Assembly: GCA_005788585.1 (NCBI GenBank)
Contig: SYBY01000090.1
Location: 1 to 18,256, forward strand
DNA length: 18,256 bases
Reading direction: 5' to 3'
DNA from: Actinomycetota bacterium
GTDB lineage: Bacteria; Actinomycetota; Thermoleophilia; Solirubrobacterales; Solirubrobacteraceae
This document shows, piece after piece, positions 7,250 to 13,466 of the stretch. Under the pieces are notes generated by a model. The model saw only the letters and a list, made by a program, of their open reading frames with translations. It was not told the DNA's origin and ran no database searches. The translations under genes and the position numbers were made by a program. Every line of letters begins with the position of its first letter. Within the stretch, counting starts at the first letter, position 1.

Positions 7250-8032
7250 TCAGAGCAGCTTGACTCTTGCGCTGGCGTGGTATTGGACGGCCAGCGGGAC
7301 CGGTCGCATGCTGGCGGCGAGGACCTTGTTGATCGCGCGTGGAACGCAGACGGGTTTGCCGCGCATGACGGCGGACCAACCGGCGCGAGCGACCTGGTCG
7401 GCGTCACCCCACAGCAGCCCGGGGAGGCGGTTGGCGGCGTCTCGGGTCTGCATGACGTCGTGGAACTCGCTCTGCGTGAAGCCGGGGCACAGGGCTGTGA
7501 CGTGCACGCCGTCTCGCGAGAGCTCCATGTTCAGCGCCTGGGACATGTTGAGCGTGTAGGTCTTGATGCCGGTGTACAGCAGGCTCTCAGCTGGGGGCTG
7601 GAACGCGGCGATCGAAGAGAGGTTGATGATCCGGCCCCAGCGGCGCTCTCGCATGGCCGGCGCCAGGCGGTGGATGAGCTCGGTCGCGGCGTTGATCTGG
7701 ATCTGCAGCTCGGCGGCGATCTTCTCCCAGGGCGTCTCGGTGAAGGCGGTGCTTCCGGAGAGTCCGGCGTTGTTGATGAGGGCGTCGATCTCGATGCCCC
7801 ATTCGGTGAGCTGCTCGCACATGGCTGCCGGTGAGGCGGGGTCGGCGAGGTCGGCCGGAAGCGAGCGGGCGGCGATGCCGTACGTGTCGGCGAGCGCCTT
7901 GCCGAGTTGTTCGAGGCGCTCGACGCGGCGGGCGACCAGGACCAGGTCGTAGCCCTCGGCGGCGAGCAACTCGGCGAACGCGGCGCCGATCCCGGCCGAA
8001 GCGCCGGTGATGAGGGCGGTGCGGGTGGTCAT
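7250..8032 (-). CDS. Short-chain dehydrogenase/reductase (SDR)
   Basis: The 260-residue protein has the classical SDR layout: cofactor loop TGASAGIG (residues 9-16), VARR at the end of the second strand (arginines favour NADP(H)), NNAG at 87-90, catalytic Ser in NLSSIAAF (139/140) and YTGIK with Tyr153 and Lys157. Overall it resembles the DltE/SDR group of general NADP-dependent ketone/aldehyde reductases. The substrate cannot be told. Its ATG overlaps the stop of the upstream gene (8029-8032), so it is the second gene of a two-gene operon likely controlled by the divergent TetR-like regulator at 8833. It converges with the HD-GYP gene across a 55-bp gap in which I see no clear terminator. 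Confidence 0.92.
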   Translation of the reverse strand: MTTRTALITGASAGIGAAFAELLAAEGYDLVLVARRVERLEQLGKALADTYGIAARSLPADLADPASPAAMCEQLTEWGIEIDALINNAGLSGSTAFTETPWEKIAAELQIQINAATELIHRLAPAMRERRWGRIINLSSIAAFQPPAESLLYTGIKTYTLNMSQALNMELSRDGVHVTALCPGFTQSEFHDVMQTRDAANRLPGLLWGDADQVARAGWSAVMRGKPVCVPRAINKVLAASMRPVPLAVQYHASARVKLL

Positions 8033-8631
8033 GCAAGCTCCTTGGTCGGGTCGGTGGCCAGAGGCTGGCCGAGGCGCGGCATCACCCGCGGCGAGGCGAC
8101 CCAGCCGCGGCGGGGCGTGCCGATGTCACCCAGGTAGGGGCGTCCGGTGTCGAGCAGCAGGAATGGCAACGGGACGTGCCGCTGCGCGTCGCTGAACCCC
8201 CAGGTGCCGATGCCGAGAAAGACGCCGTCGGCGACGACGCGCAGCTCATCGACCATGCCGATCGCGCCGCAGGTCGAGCGGAACGCGGGGTACAGCAGGT
8301 GGTAGGCCGGGCGGCCATCGAGCCTCGATGGCCCGAGGCGGGTCTGCATCGGGTAGCGCTGCACGATGCGCGAGCCGACCCGGAAGCTGTTGTATCCGCG
8401 CCCCGTACGGGCGTCGACAGGGCGAAAGCCCTTACTGCGCCATCGCCAGAGCGGGCGGTCGACCGCCACGCGGCCCAGGACCGCAGCGGTTGGTGTGGGC
8501 TGGCGCAGCAGCTCAGCGGCGTAGTCGCCATGCATGGCCTCCAGTGACGGTGCTTCCAGCTGGCAGAAGTGCTCCACCAGCTCGGGCGTCAGCATGGAGC
8601 GCAATGACTCTGGGGTGAGTTGGGCGGACAT
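8029..8631 (-). CDS. Conserved-looking hypothetical protein
   Basis: I do not recognise the family of this 200-residue protein. It has an acidic, helical N-terminal third (LTPESLRSMLTPELVEHFCQLEAPSLEAMHGDYAAELL). A beta-rich part follows with many aromatic and glycine positions (RPLWRWRSKGFRPVDARTGRGYNSF, RPAYHLLYPAFRSTCGAIGMVDELR, GVFLGIGTWGF), and the protein ends with a Pro-rich tail. There is no signal peptide and no membrane helix. The strand-turn pattern could be a lipocalin-like or SRPBCC-like ligand-binding barrel, but that is a guess. Gene context is informative: it is the promoter-proximal gene of an operon with an SDR (4-nt overlap), divergent from a TetR-like regulator with a 19-bp palindrome between them. 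This suggests a substrate-binding or accessory role in the SDR's reaction. Confidence 0.78.
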   Translation of the reverse strand: MSAQLTPESLRSMLTPELVEHFCQLEAPSLEAMHGDYAAELLRQPTPTAAVLGRVAVDRPLWRWRSKGFRPVDARTGRGYNSFRVGSRIVQRYPMQTRLGPSRLDGRPAYHLLYPAFRSTCGAIGMVDELRVVADGVFLGIGTWGFSDAQRHVPLPFLLLDTGRPYLGDIGTPRRGWVASPRVMPRLGQPLATDPTKELA

Positions 8632-8662
8632 ACGGTTGGACGGATCGCGGCGAGGAACGGCG

Positions 8663-8700
8663 GACGCACCGTAGTCGAATCTTGAATGGTGTTCAAGACA
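8663..8700 (-). promoter_or_regulatory. Predicted promoter of the hypothetical-SDR operon, overlapping the TetR-type palindrome
   Basis: On the minus strand TTGAAC (complement of 8691-8696) is followed after exactly 17 nt by TACGGT (complement of 8668-8673), a fair -35/-10 pair for the gene starting at 8631. The -35 hexamer lies within the right arm of the palindrome at 8680-8698, so repressor binding there would block RNA polymerase. This is inferred from sequence only. Confidence 0.5.
8680..8698. promoter_or_regulatory. Perfect inverted repeat, likely operator for the divergent TetR-like regulator
   Basis: TCTTGAA-TGGTG-TTCAAGA is a perfect 7-bp inverted repeat with a 5-bp spacer, 19 bp in all and AT-richer than its surroundings. 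It sits 49 bp upstream of the hypothetical-SDR operon and 135 bp from the regulator start. This is the classic position and size for a TetR-family operator. Confidence 0.72.
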
Positions 8701-8832
8701 CGGAGGCGATACCCCGTCCTCTCTCTCGCCGGCGCTGGCAATGCGCGATAATGGCGGTTATGTAAACAACCAGGAAGCAACGAGGCGCCGCGTCCGTTTG
8801 CCCCGGGTCGCAAGTTAGGATGCGCTACCAAC

Positions 8833-9558
8833 GTGGCCCGGCAGTCGAAGTACAGCGAGCAGGAGCGCAAGAGCGCCGTCCTGCGGGCCTTTGGTGGAGT
8901 CGCCTCGCCCCGACAAGTGGCCGCCGAGCTCGGTGTCAGCGTTCCCACGCTCTACCGCTGGGCCCAGGCCCCCAGGTCCGAGGCGCCCGCCGGCGATGAG
9001 GTCGCGCAGAAGCTGACCGGCGCCGCACAATCGCTGCTCCGCGACGCCGCCTACCCGGACATCACCGTCGAGGACGTGGCCCGTCACGCTGGCGTGCCAC
9101 TCCGCACCGCGTTTGAGCGGTTTGCGTCCAAGCGAGCCCTGTTCGGCGCCGCCGTCGACGACGCGGCAGAGGCCATCGTCGACGACATGTCAGCGCGCGC
9201 CGGGGCGATGGAGTGGCCCGACGATCCGCTCGGGCGCCTTGAGCTGTTCCTCGTCATCAACAGCGCCGCGACGTACGACCACCCGGAAAGCCACGTGCTC
9301 TTCCGCGATCTCGGGGTCCCGACCGAGGATCGCTTTGCCGAGCGCTGGCACGATGCCTTCCGCGAAGCACTCATCGCACTCCTTCGCGAGGTCGAAGCGA
9401 CCGGCGCGCTACGCGACGGTCTCGACCTCGAAGCAACTGGCACCGTGCTGGCGCGCGCCATGCGAGGGCTCCACGTCGCGGTGTTCGAAGGCGTACCGCG
9501 CGACGTGGCGCTCGACCTCGTCGCGCGGCTGCCCCTACTGGTCACGTCTGGGGAGTGA
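8833..9558 (+). CDS. Fused regulator: transposase-type HTH plus TetR family domain
   Basis: The protein starts at GTG 8833 and is 241 residues long. Residues about 7-45 (YSEQERKSAVLRAFGG, ASPRQVAAELGVSVPTLYRWAQ) read as a helix-turn-helix of the kind found in IS3/IS911 OrfA and other transposase-like proteins. After a Pro/Ala linker (46-55), residues about 57-103 are a TetR N-terminal DNA-binding domain: AAQSLLRDAAYPDITVEDVARHAGVPLRTAFERFASKRALF. The rest is a typical helical TetR ligand/dimer domain. Most TetR proteins start directly with the second motif, so the extra HTH is unusual. The fusion is one uninterrupted frame. The divergent operon and the palindrome at 8680-8698 are the expected targets. 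It converges on the NmrA-like gene. Confidence 0.85.
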   Translation: MARQSKYSEQERKSAVLRAFGGVASPRQVAAELGVSVPTLYRWAQAPRSEAPAGDEVAQKLTGAAQSLLRDAAYPDITVEDVARHAGVPLRTAFERFASKRALFGAAVDDAAEAIVDDMSARAGAMEWPDDPLGRLELFLVINSAATYDHPESHVLFRDLGVPTEDRFAERWHDAFREALIALLREVEATGALRDGLDLEATGTVLARAMRGLHVAVFEGVPRDVALDLVARLPLLVTSGE

Positions 9559-9567
9559 CGCGCGCTG

Positions 9568-9586
9568 CGGCCACGCGGAGTGGCCG
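9568..9586. terminator. Stem-loop between convergent genes, possible bidirectional terminator
   Basis: CGGCCAC-GCGGA-GTGGCCG forms a perfect 7-bp, GC-rich stem with a 5-nt loop in the 47-bp gap between the stop codons of the regulator (9558) and the NmrA-like gene (9606). There is no T-tract, so it would be a non-canonical terminator of the kind common in high-GC actinobacteria. Confidence 0.5.
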
Positions 9587-9605
9587 TCCATACCACCACG
9601 CTCGA

Positions 9606-10604
9606 CTACGGCACCACGGTTGCCGCCGGCACCACCGCACCGCGCCTGACGGCTTCGCGCCTGGCGAACTCCATGTAGGTGGTCGCCGGACGCCCGAGCA
9701 ATGTGGGCAGCACGGTCATGTCGCCCGCAGGGAGCCCGTTCTTGTCGTAGTACTGCATCATCTCCACATAGCATTGCTTGGCTTCGGGCGTCCAGCCACG
9801 CACGCCCCGCACGTTTGACGACTCGCGCACGGCGCGGACCAGATGCGGTAGCCCGTGCGCGTGCGTGGCGCGCACCGACTGCTGAACCACGGCGCCCATC
9901 GAGCCCGCCGCTCGCAGAGGGTTGACGACCGAGGACGGCGGAATGCGGACTGCCGTGACGGTGTGCCCGAGCACCTCGCCCCAGATCTCGGCCATCTGCC
10001 GACGCGTGATCTCTACCGTCGAGAGATCGTAGGTCTTCCCGAGATGCGCGTCCGGGGATGTGAGGACGCGCGCTCCGACCTCGCTGACATCCTCCACGTC
10101 GACCACTCCCATCAAGCGGTCGGGCGAGGTCGGATACGGCAGGGTGCCGGCGAGCAGGAATTCCCAGAAGTCCAGGTAGTTCTGCATGAAGTGAGAGGAG
10201 CGCAGCGAGGTCGTCGGGACCCCTGATGCCTGGAGGAGCTGCTCCACGCGTCCCTTCTCCTGGTGGTGGAACAGCTCTGCGATCTCGGGGTGGATGACCG
10301 AGTGGAACACGATGTGCTCGACGCCGTTGGCCCGGCTTGCGGTCACGATCGCCTCGGCGATCGGCAACTCGTGGATCACGCTCGTGGGTGCTGCGTGAAA
10401 GACCTGGCGAATGCCTTTGAGCGAGCGCGCCACATCGCCCGGATTCCGAATGTCGCCAATGAACGCCTCCGTCGCCCCGGCGCCTTCGGTCAGCTCAGCC
10501 TGCGCCTGGTTCTTGACGAACGCGCGTACCTGAGCACCACCTTCGGCCAAGTCGCGGATCAGCTTGCGGCCCATCAGGCCACCCGCACCCGTGACCAGGA
10601 TCAA
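9606..10604 (-). CDS. NmrA-like NAD(P)-binding atypical SDR
   Basis: From the TTG at 10604 the product is 332 residues, opening MILVTGAGGLMGRKLIRDL with the dinucleotide loop at residues 5-12. The family's usual features follow: FIGDIRNPGDVARSLKGIRQVFHA, VEHIVFHSVIHPEI, a helix leading to SGVPTTSLRSSHFMQNYLDF, and VDVEDVSEVGARVLTSP. NmrA-like proteins bind NAD(P) and act as redox sensors or as reductases/epimerases; the classical YxxxK is not obvious, as expected for this branch. The start is odd. The strong Shine-Dalgarno AAGGAGG is followed by an ATG at 10642 that opens a 13-codon frame ending in a TGA overlapping this TTG. Either the gene is read by coupled reinitiation or it has a +/-1 frameshift near its 5' end. 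It diverges from the SDR at 10805 across a large AT-rich palindrome. Confidence 0.85.
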   Translation of the reverse strand: MILVTGAGGLMGRKLIRDLAEGGAQVRAFVKNQAQAELTEGAGATEAFIGDIRNPGDVARSLKGIRQVFHAAPTSVIHELPIAEAIVTASRANGVEHIVFHSVIHPEIAELFHHQEKGRVEQLLQASGVPTTSLRSSHFMQNYLDFWEFLLAGTLPYPTSPDRLMGVVDVEDVSEVGARVLTSPDAHLGKTYDLSTVEITRRQMAEIWGEVLGHTVTAVRIPPSSVVNPLRAAGSMGAVVQQSVRATHAHGLPHLVRAVRESSNVRGVRGWTPEAKQCYVEMMQYYDKNGLPAGDMTVLPTLLGRPATTYMEFARREAVRRGAVVPAATVVP

Positions 10605-10642
10605 GACTGGTCACCGCTTCGCATTGCGACTCGTTTGGCCAT
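10601..10642 (-). CDS. 13-codon leader ORF, or the true 5' end of the frameshifted NmrA-like gene
   Basis: The minus strand reads AAGGAGG-acac-ATG, the best ribosome site in this intergenic region, and opens MAKRVAMRSGDQS followed by TGA. The TGA (10603-10601) overlaps the TTG (10604-10602) that begins the NmrA-like frame. Interpretation is open between a leader peptide that couples translation and a one-base shift separating the genuine N-terminus from the rest of the gene. Confidence 0.5.
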   Translation of the reverse strand: MAKRVAMRSGDQS

Positions 10643-10705
10643 GTGTCCTCCTTCGTTGCCCCGTCCGACGCGCGTTCGCAATCGTGTCCGACCTCGAGTG
10701 AGCGG

Positions 10706-10746
10706 ACGCTTGCTTTATTGCATAGCAAATGCAATAAAGCAAGCGT
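10706..10746. repeat. 41-bp perfect inverted repeat, AT-rich, in a divergent promoter region
   Basis: Arm ACGCTTGCTTTATTGCAT (10706-10723), loop AGCAA (10724-10728) and its exact complement (10729-10746) give 18 perfectly paired positions. The element is far AT-richer than the surrounding DNA. Its centre is 84 bp from the NmrA-side ATG and 79 bp from the SDR ATG, nearly symmetric. Each strand carries TTGCTT, a 17-nt gap and AATAAA (+ strand at 10710-10715 and 10733-10738), so it could be both a two-way promoter and an operator. No regulator gene adjoins it. Confidence 0.8.
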
Positions 10747-10804
10747 GACCTCTCACCTTCCTCGCGCAACGCCGACTGCCACAGCGCCGTGGAGCTCGGC
10801 GACG

Positions 10805-11710
10805 ATGCCCGACATCGCCGGCCGCCGGATCATCGTCACCGGAGCCACCGGAGGACTGGGCTTCGAGATCGCGCTGCAACTCGCCAGCGCTGGAGCCGAA
10901 GTCACCGTGACGGCTCGCGATGCCACGAAGGGCGCCGCCCTGCTCGCCCGGTTGGGCGATGCCCTGCCGGACAAGCGCTTCGATCTCGTCCTGCTCGATC
11001 TTGCCGACCTCAACGACGTTGCCCGCGCCGCCGACGAGTGCGCTTCTCTTGCCAAGAAGCTCGACGTCCTGATCAACAATGCCGGCATCATGCTGGTCCC
11101 CAAGTCGACGACCGCCGACGGCTTCGAACTGCACATGGGCACCAATCATCTGGGGCACTTCGCTTGGACCGCGCGACTTCTGCCCCTACTCGCAGACGGC
11201 GGCCGCGTTGTGACCGTCAGCTCGGTCGCCCACGCCCGTGCCAAGAGCCTAGACCTGGCGACGCTCAGCCCCGGGGGCTCGCCGGCGCACTATCACCGCT
11301 GGCGCGCCTACGCCCAGTCGAAGCTGGCAAACCTGCTGTTTGCCGACGAACTGGCGCGCCGCGCCCAGCGTGCCGGCGCTCGCCTCCAAAGCGTGGCGGC
11401 CCACCCGGGCCTGGCGGCCACCGAACTCACGCAGACCGGCCTCGCCCAGAGCAGCCCGTTCGTGGGATGGGCGTTCACCAAGGCGATCCGCCCAGCACTG
11501 CAGTCCATCGAGGCAGGCGCCCAACCGATCCTCCGAGCGGCTGTCGACCCTGATGCGCGCAACGGGGACTACTTCGGACCACATCGTCTCGGCGGGATCC
11601 GCGGCAACGCCGTGCGAGTCGCTCCAAGCCCACTCGCGCAGGACCAGGCACTCGCTTGCGAACTGTGGCAGGCATCCGAACGTGCTGCACATCTGACGTT
11701 CCCGATCTGA
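10805..11710 (+). CDS. Short-chain dehydrogenase/reductase (retinol-dehydrogenase-like)
   Basis: The 301-residue protein shows TGATGGLG (residues 12-19), NNAG (91-94), the NHLGHF motif (114-119) typical of the retinol-dehydrogenase/WW-oxidoreductase-like extended SDRs, catalytic Ser in VTVSSVAHA (139/140) and YAQSK with Tyr169 and Lys173. TARD at the end of the second beta-strand hints at NADP(H), but this is not decisive. I chose the ATG at 10805, preceded by GGAG at 10791-10794. A GTG at 10745 is in frame and would add 20 residues; it coincides with the predicted start of transcription from the palindrome promoter. The gene is a paralogue of the SDR at 16210 (shared NHLGHF and TTADG segments). 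The substrate is unknown. Confidence 0.9.
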   Translation: MPDIAGRRIIVTGATGGLGFEIALQLASAGAEVTVTARDATKGAALLARLGDALPDKRFDLVLLDLADLNDVARAADECASLAKKLDVLINNAGIMLVPKSTTADGFELHMGTNHLGHFAWTARLLPLLADGGRVVTVSSVAHARAKSLDLATLSPGGSPAHYHRWRAYAQSKLANLLFADELARRAQRAGARLQSVAAHPGLAATELTQTGLAQSSPFVGWAFTKAIRPALQSIEAGAQPILRAAVDPDARNGDYFGPHRLGGIRGNAVRVAPSPLAQDQALACELWQASERAAHLTFPI

Positions 11711-11776
11711 CTCGGGGCGGTCTCCTCGAAGTACGCCACGCATGCCAGAGGGCAACCGGCTCATGGACTTAGTCTG

Positions 11777-11790
11777 TTAGGCTATAGGCG
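11777..11790 (+). promoter_or_regulatory. Possible -10 element for leaderless transcription of the antitoxin gene
   Basis: TAGGCT (11778-11783) fits the TAnnnT core of an actinobacterial -10 and lies 6 bp before the GTG at 11790, the spacing expected if transcription starts at the start codon itself. The overlapping self-complementary CTATAG (11782-11787) could be part of an autoregulatory operator. No good -35 is visible and no Shine-Dalgarno precedes the GTG. Confidence 0.4.
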
Positions 11791-12029
11791 TGCGCATTGT
11801 CGGGATGCATGAGGCGAAGACTCAGCTCTCGAAGCTCGTCGCCGAAGTCGAGCAGGGCGAGGAGATCGTGATCGAGCGCCGCGGCACTCCGGTTGCCCGG
11901 CTGTCGTCGGTGGACGCGCCGCGATCGTTTGCGTCGGCGCGCGACCGCTACGCCGCATCTGAGCTGAGGATCAGCGACGACTTCGACGAGCTGCCTGACG
12001 ATCTCGCCGACGCCCTGGGCGCGCGTTGA
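11790..12029 (+). CDS. Phd/YefM family antitoxin
   Basis: This 79-residue protein begins MRIVGMHEAKTQLSKLVAEVEQGEEIVIERRGTPVARLSSV, a clear match to the Phd/YefM DNA-binding fold: beta-strand, helix with the conserved AKTQLSKLV, then the IVIERRGTPVARL hairpin. The C-terminal part (about 47-79) is acidic and probably disordered, and would wrap the toxin (ISDDFDELPDDLADAL). It starts at GTG 11790 without a visible ribosome site, so translation is probably leaderless. Its TGA overlaps the toxin's TTG start (12026-12029), which couples the two. Such antitoxins bind their own promoter and the toxin. Confidence 0.92.
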   Translation: MRIVGMHEAKTQLSKLVAEVEQGEEIVIERRGTPVARLSSVDAPRSFASARDRYAASELRISDDFDELPDDLADALGAR

Positions 12030-12400
12030 AGCTGCTCCTCGACACACACGTCGTGTTGTGGTGGACCCACGACTCCGCTCGCTTGAGCGAGAACGCCGTC
12101 CAGCTCATCGTCGACCGGCGGAACAGTGTGCTCTTGAGTGCCGTCGTCGCCTGGGAGATCGCCGTCAAACGCCGGTTGGGCAAGCTCGATGTGCGCCCGA
12201 CACTCGTCGAGGAACTGATCCGCGACGGTGCTTCCGAGCTGCCCCTGAGCGTGGCCCACGCGACCGCGTCGGAAGCACTGCCGCTGCATCACCGCGACCC
12301 GTTCGACCGCATGCTCGTCGCACAGGCGCGCTCTGAAAGTGCGGTCCTGGTCACCGCCGATCCGGCACTGCGCGCGTACGACGTGCCGATCGGCTGGTGA
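12026..12400 (+). CDS. vapC: PIN-domain toxin of a type II toxin-antitoxin pair (VapC-like)
   Basis: The 124-residue product (TTG start) has the PIN-domain acidic site: Asp6 in LLLDTHVVLWW, Glu44 in VVAWEIAVKRRLGKL, Asp91 and Asp94 in RDPFDRMLVAQA, and Asp112 in VTADPAL. The length and the LLLDTHVVLWW / AWEIAVKRRLGKL / DPFDRML pattern are those of the PIN toxins that pair with Phd/YefM-type antitoxins. It is expected to be a magnesium-dependent ribonuclease held inactive by the protein encoded just upstream, whose stop codon overlaps this start. All catalytic residues are intact, so the toxin is probably active. The target RNA cannot be predicted from sequence. Confidence 0.92.
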   Translation: MKLLLDTHVVLWWTHDSARLSENAVQLIVDRRNSVLLSAVVAWEIAVKRRLGKLDVRPTLVEELIRDGASELPLSVAHATASEALPLHHRDPFDRMLVAQARSESAVLVTADPALRAYDVPIGW

Positions 12401-12489
12401 GCGCAACAGCGTGAGCACGGTGTGGCATGCCGGCACGGGCGCGCTCGGTTTCCAGGACGGAGACGGGCACGGACCGATACGGTCGCCAC

Positions 12490-13422
12490 GTGAACCTCAC
12501 CACCCGCATCAGCGCCGGGCAAGGGGGCTTCGTCCTCTTCGCCATCACCCCGCCCCGGCAGTCCACGCCCGCCGATCGACTCCCTGAGATCGCCGGGGCC
12601 ACCATCGAGCGGCTCCGCGACCTCGACCTCGACGGCCTGGTGCTCTACGACATCGACGACGAGAGCTCCCGCAATCCGAACGAGCGGCCGTTCCCCTTCA
12701 GTCCGACGGTCGATCCGTCCGTCTACCGGTCCGACTACCTCGAGCAGTGGGATGCACCGGTCATCATCTACCGCGCGGTCGGGAAGTACCAGCGCGAACA
12801 GCTGGGCACGTGGCTGGCCGAGCAGGACCCTCGCCGCACGCTCACCGTGATGGTGGGCGCCGCGTCCAGCGGGACGGTCGCCCCCGTGTCGCTCGCCGAT
12901 GCCCAGGCGATGCGCTCGGAGCTGAACCCGAACCTGCTCCTGGGCGGCGTGGCCATCCCTGAGCGGCACACCCGTCGCGAGAACGAGCACCAGCGGCTCA
13001 TCGCCAAGCAGGAGGCCGGCTGCCGGTTCTTCGTGACCCAGGTCGTCTACGACCTCAACGCCGCCAAGAACCTCGTCTCCGACTACCGCTACGCATGCGA
13101 CGAGCGGGGGCTGGATCCGGTGCCGATCGTCTTCACGTTCTCGGCCTGTGGCTCGATGAAGACCCTCGAGTTCCTGCGCTGGCTCGGGGTCGATGTCCCA
13201 CGGTGGATCGAGAACGACCTCCGTCATTCGGCGAACCCGCTGCAGGCGTCCCTGGACCAGGCTGTCGCCACAGCGGTCGAGATCATCGAGTTCTGTCGCC
13301 GGCTCGGCGTGCCGTTCGGCCTGAACATCGAGAGCGTCTCGATCCGCCGTGAGGAGATCGAGGCGTCAGTCGAGCTTGCCGCGCAGCTGACCGCGCACGT
13401 CCGGTCGGCCGCTTCGACCTGA
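12490..13422 (+). CDS. Methylenetetrahydrofolate-reductase-like protein
   Basis: From the GTG at 12490 the protein has 310 residues. It reads like a MetF-superfamily TIM barrel: GFVLFAITPPRQSTPADRL at the start, LDLDGLVLYDIDDESSRNP, LNPNLLLGGVAIPERHTRRENEHQRLIAKQEAGCRFFVTQVVYDLNAAKNLVSDY (compare the EAGADFxITQ segment of MetF), and a C-terminal GLNIESVSIRREEIEASVELA. The ITPPR opening replaces the FEFFPPK of enterobacterial MetF and fits a divergent actinobacterial branch. It may reduce a folate one-carbon unit or act on another pterin; it is not a canonical MetF. An ATG at 12427 is in frame, but the extra 21 residues look non-conserved. A 13-bp dyad (GACCG-ATA-CGGTC, 12472-12484) lies just before the start. 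It converges on the DHFR-like gene. Confidence 0.72.
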   Translation: MNLTTRISAGQGGFVLFAITPPRQSTPADRLPEIAGATIERLRDLDLDGLVLYDIDDESSRNPNERPFPFSPTVDPSVYRSDYLEQWDAPVIIYRAVGKYQREQLGTWLAEQDPRRTLTVMVGAASSGTVAPVSLADAQAMRSELNPNLLLGGVAIPERHTRRENEHQRLIAKQEAGCRFFVTQVVYDLNAAKNLVSDYRYACDERGLDPVPIVFTFSACGSMKTLEFLRWLGVDVPRWIENDLRHSANPLQASLDQAVATAVEIIEFCRRLGVPFGLNIESVSIRREEIEASVELAAQLTAHVRSAAST

Positions 13423-13466
13423 TCGGACCGGCCCGCGACGGCAACCAGCCCTCCCCGGTGGGCGGC

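Noticed and set aside
8747..8752. GATAAT as the -10 of the TetR-like gene
   Set aside because: A good -10-like hexamer, but no acceptable -35 lies 16-18 bp upstream; TGGCAA (8736) with TATGTA (8759) has better spacing yet weak hexamers, so no promoter is called.
8833..8970. IS3-type OrfA remnant
   Set aside because: The HTH looks like transposase OrfA, but it is in one unbroken frame with the TetR domain, and there is no OrfB, terminal repeat or target duplication, so it is treated as a protein domain and not as an insertion sequence.
10706..10746. Intrinsic terminator
   Set aside because: The perfect inverted repeat could fold as a hairpin, but it lies between two divergent start codons, not after a gene, and is AT-rich, so an operator/promoter role fits better.
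12289..13227. 312-codon minus-strand frame
   Set aside because: Antisense to the MTHFR-like gene, which has coherent family motifs; the minus-strand product is low-complexity.
13423..13466. Terminator between the MTHFR-like and DHFR-like genes
   Set aside because: Only a 5-bp stem (GGCGG with CCGCC) is possible, and its right arm lies inside the DHFR-like coding region.
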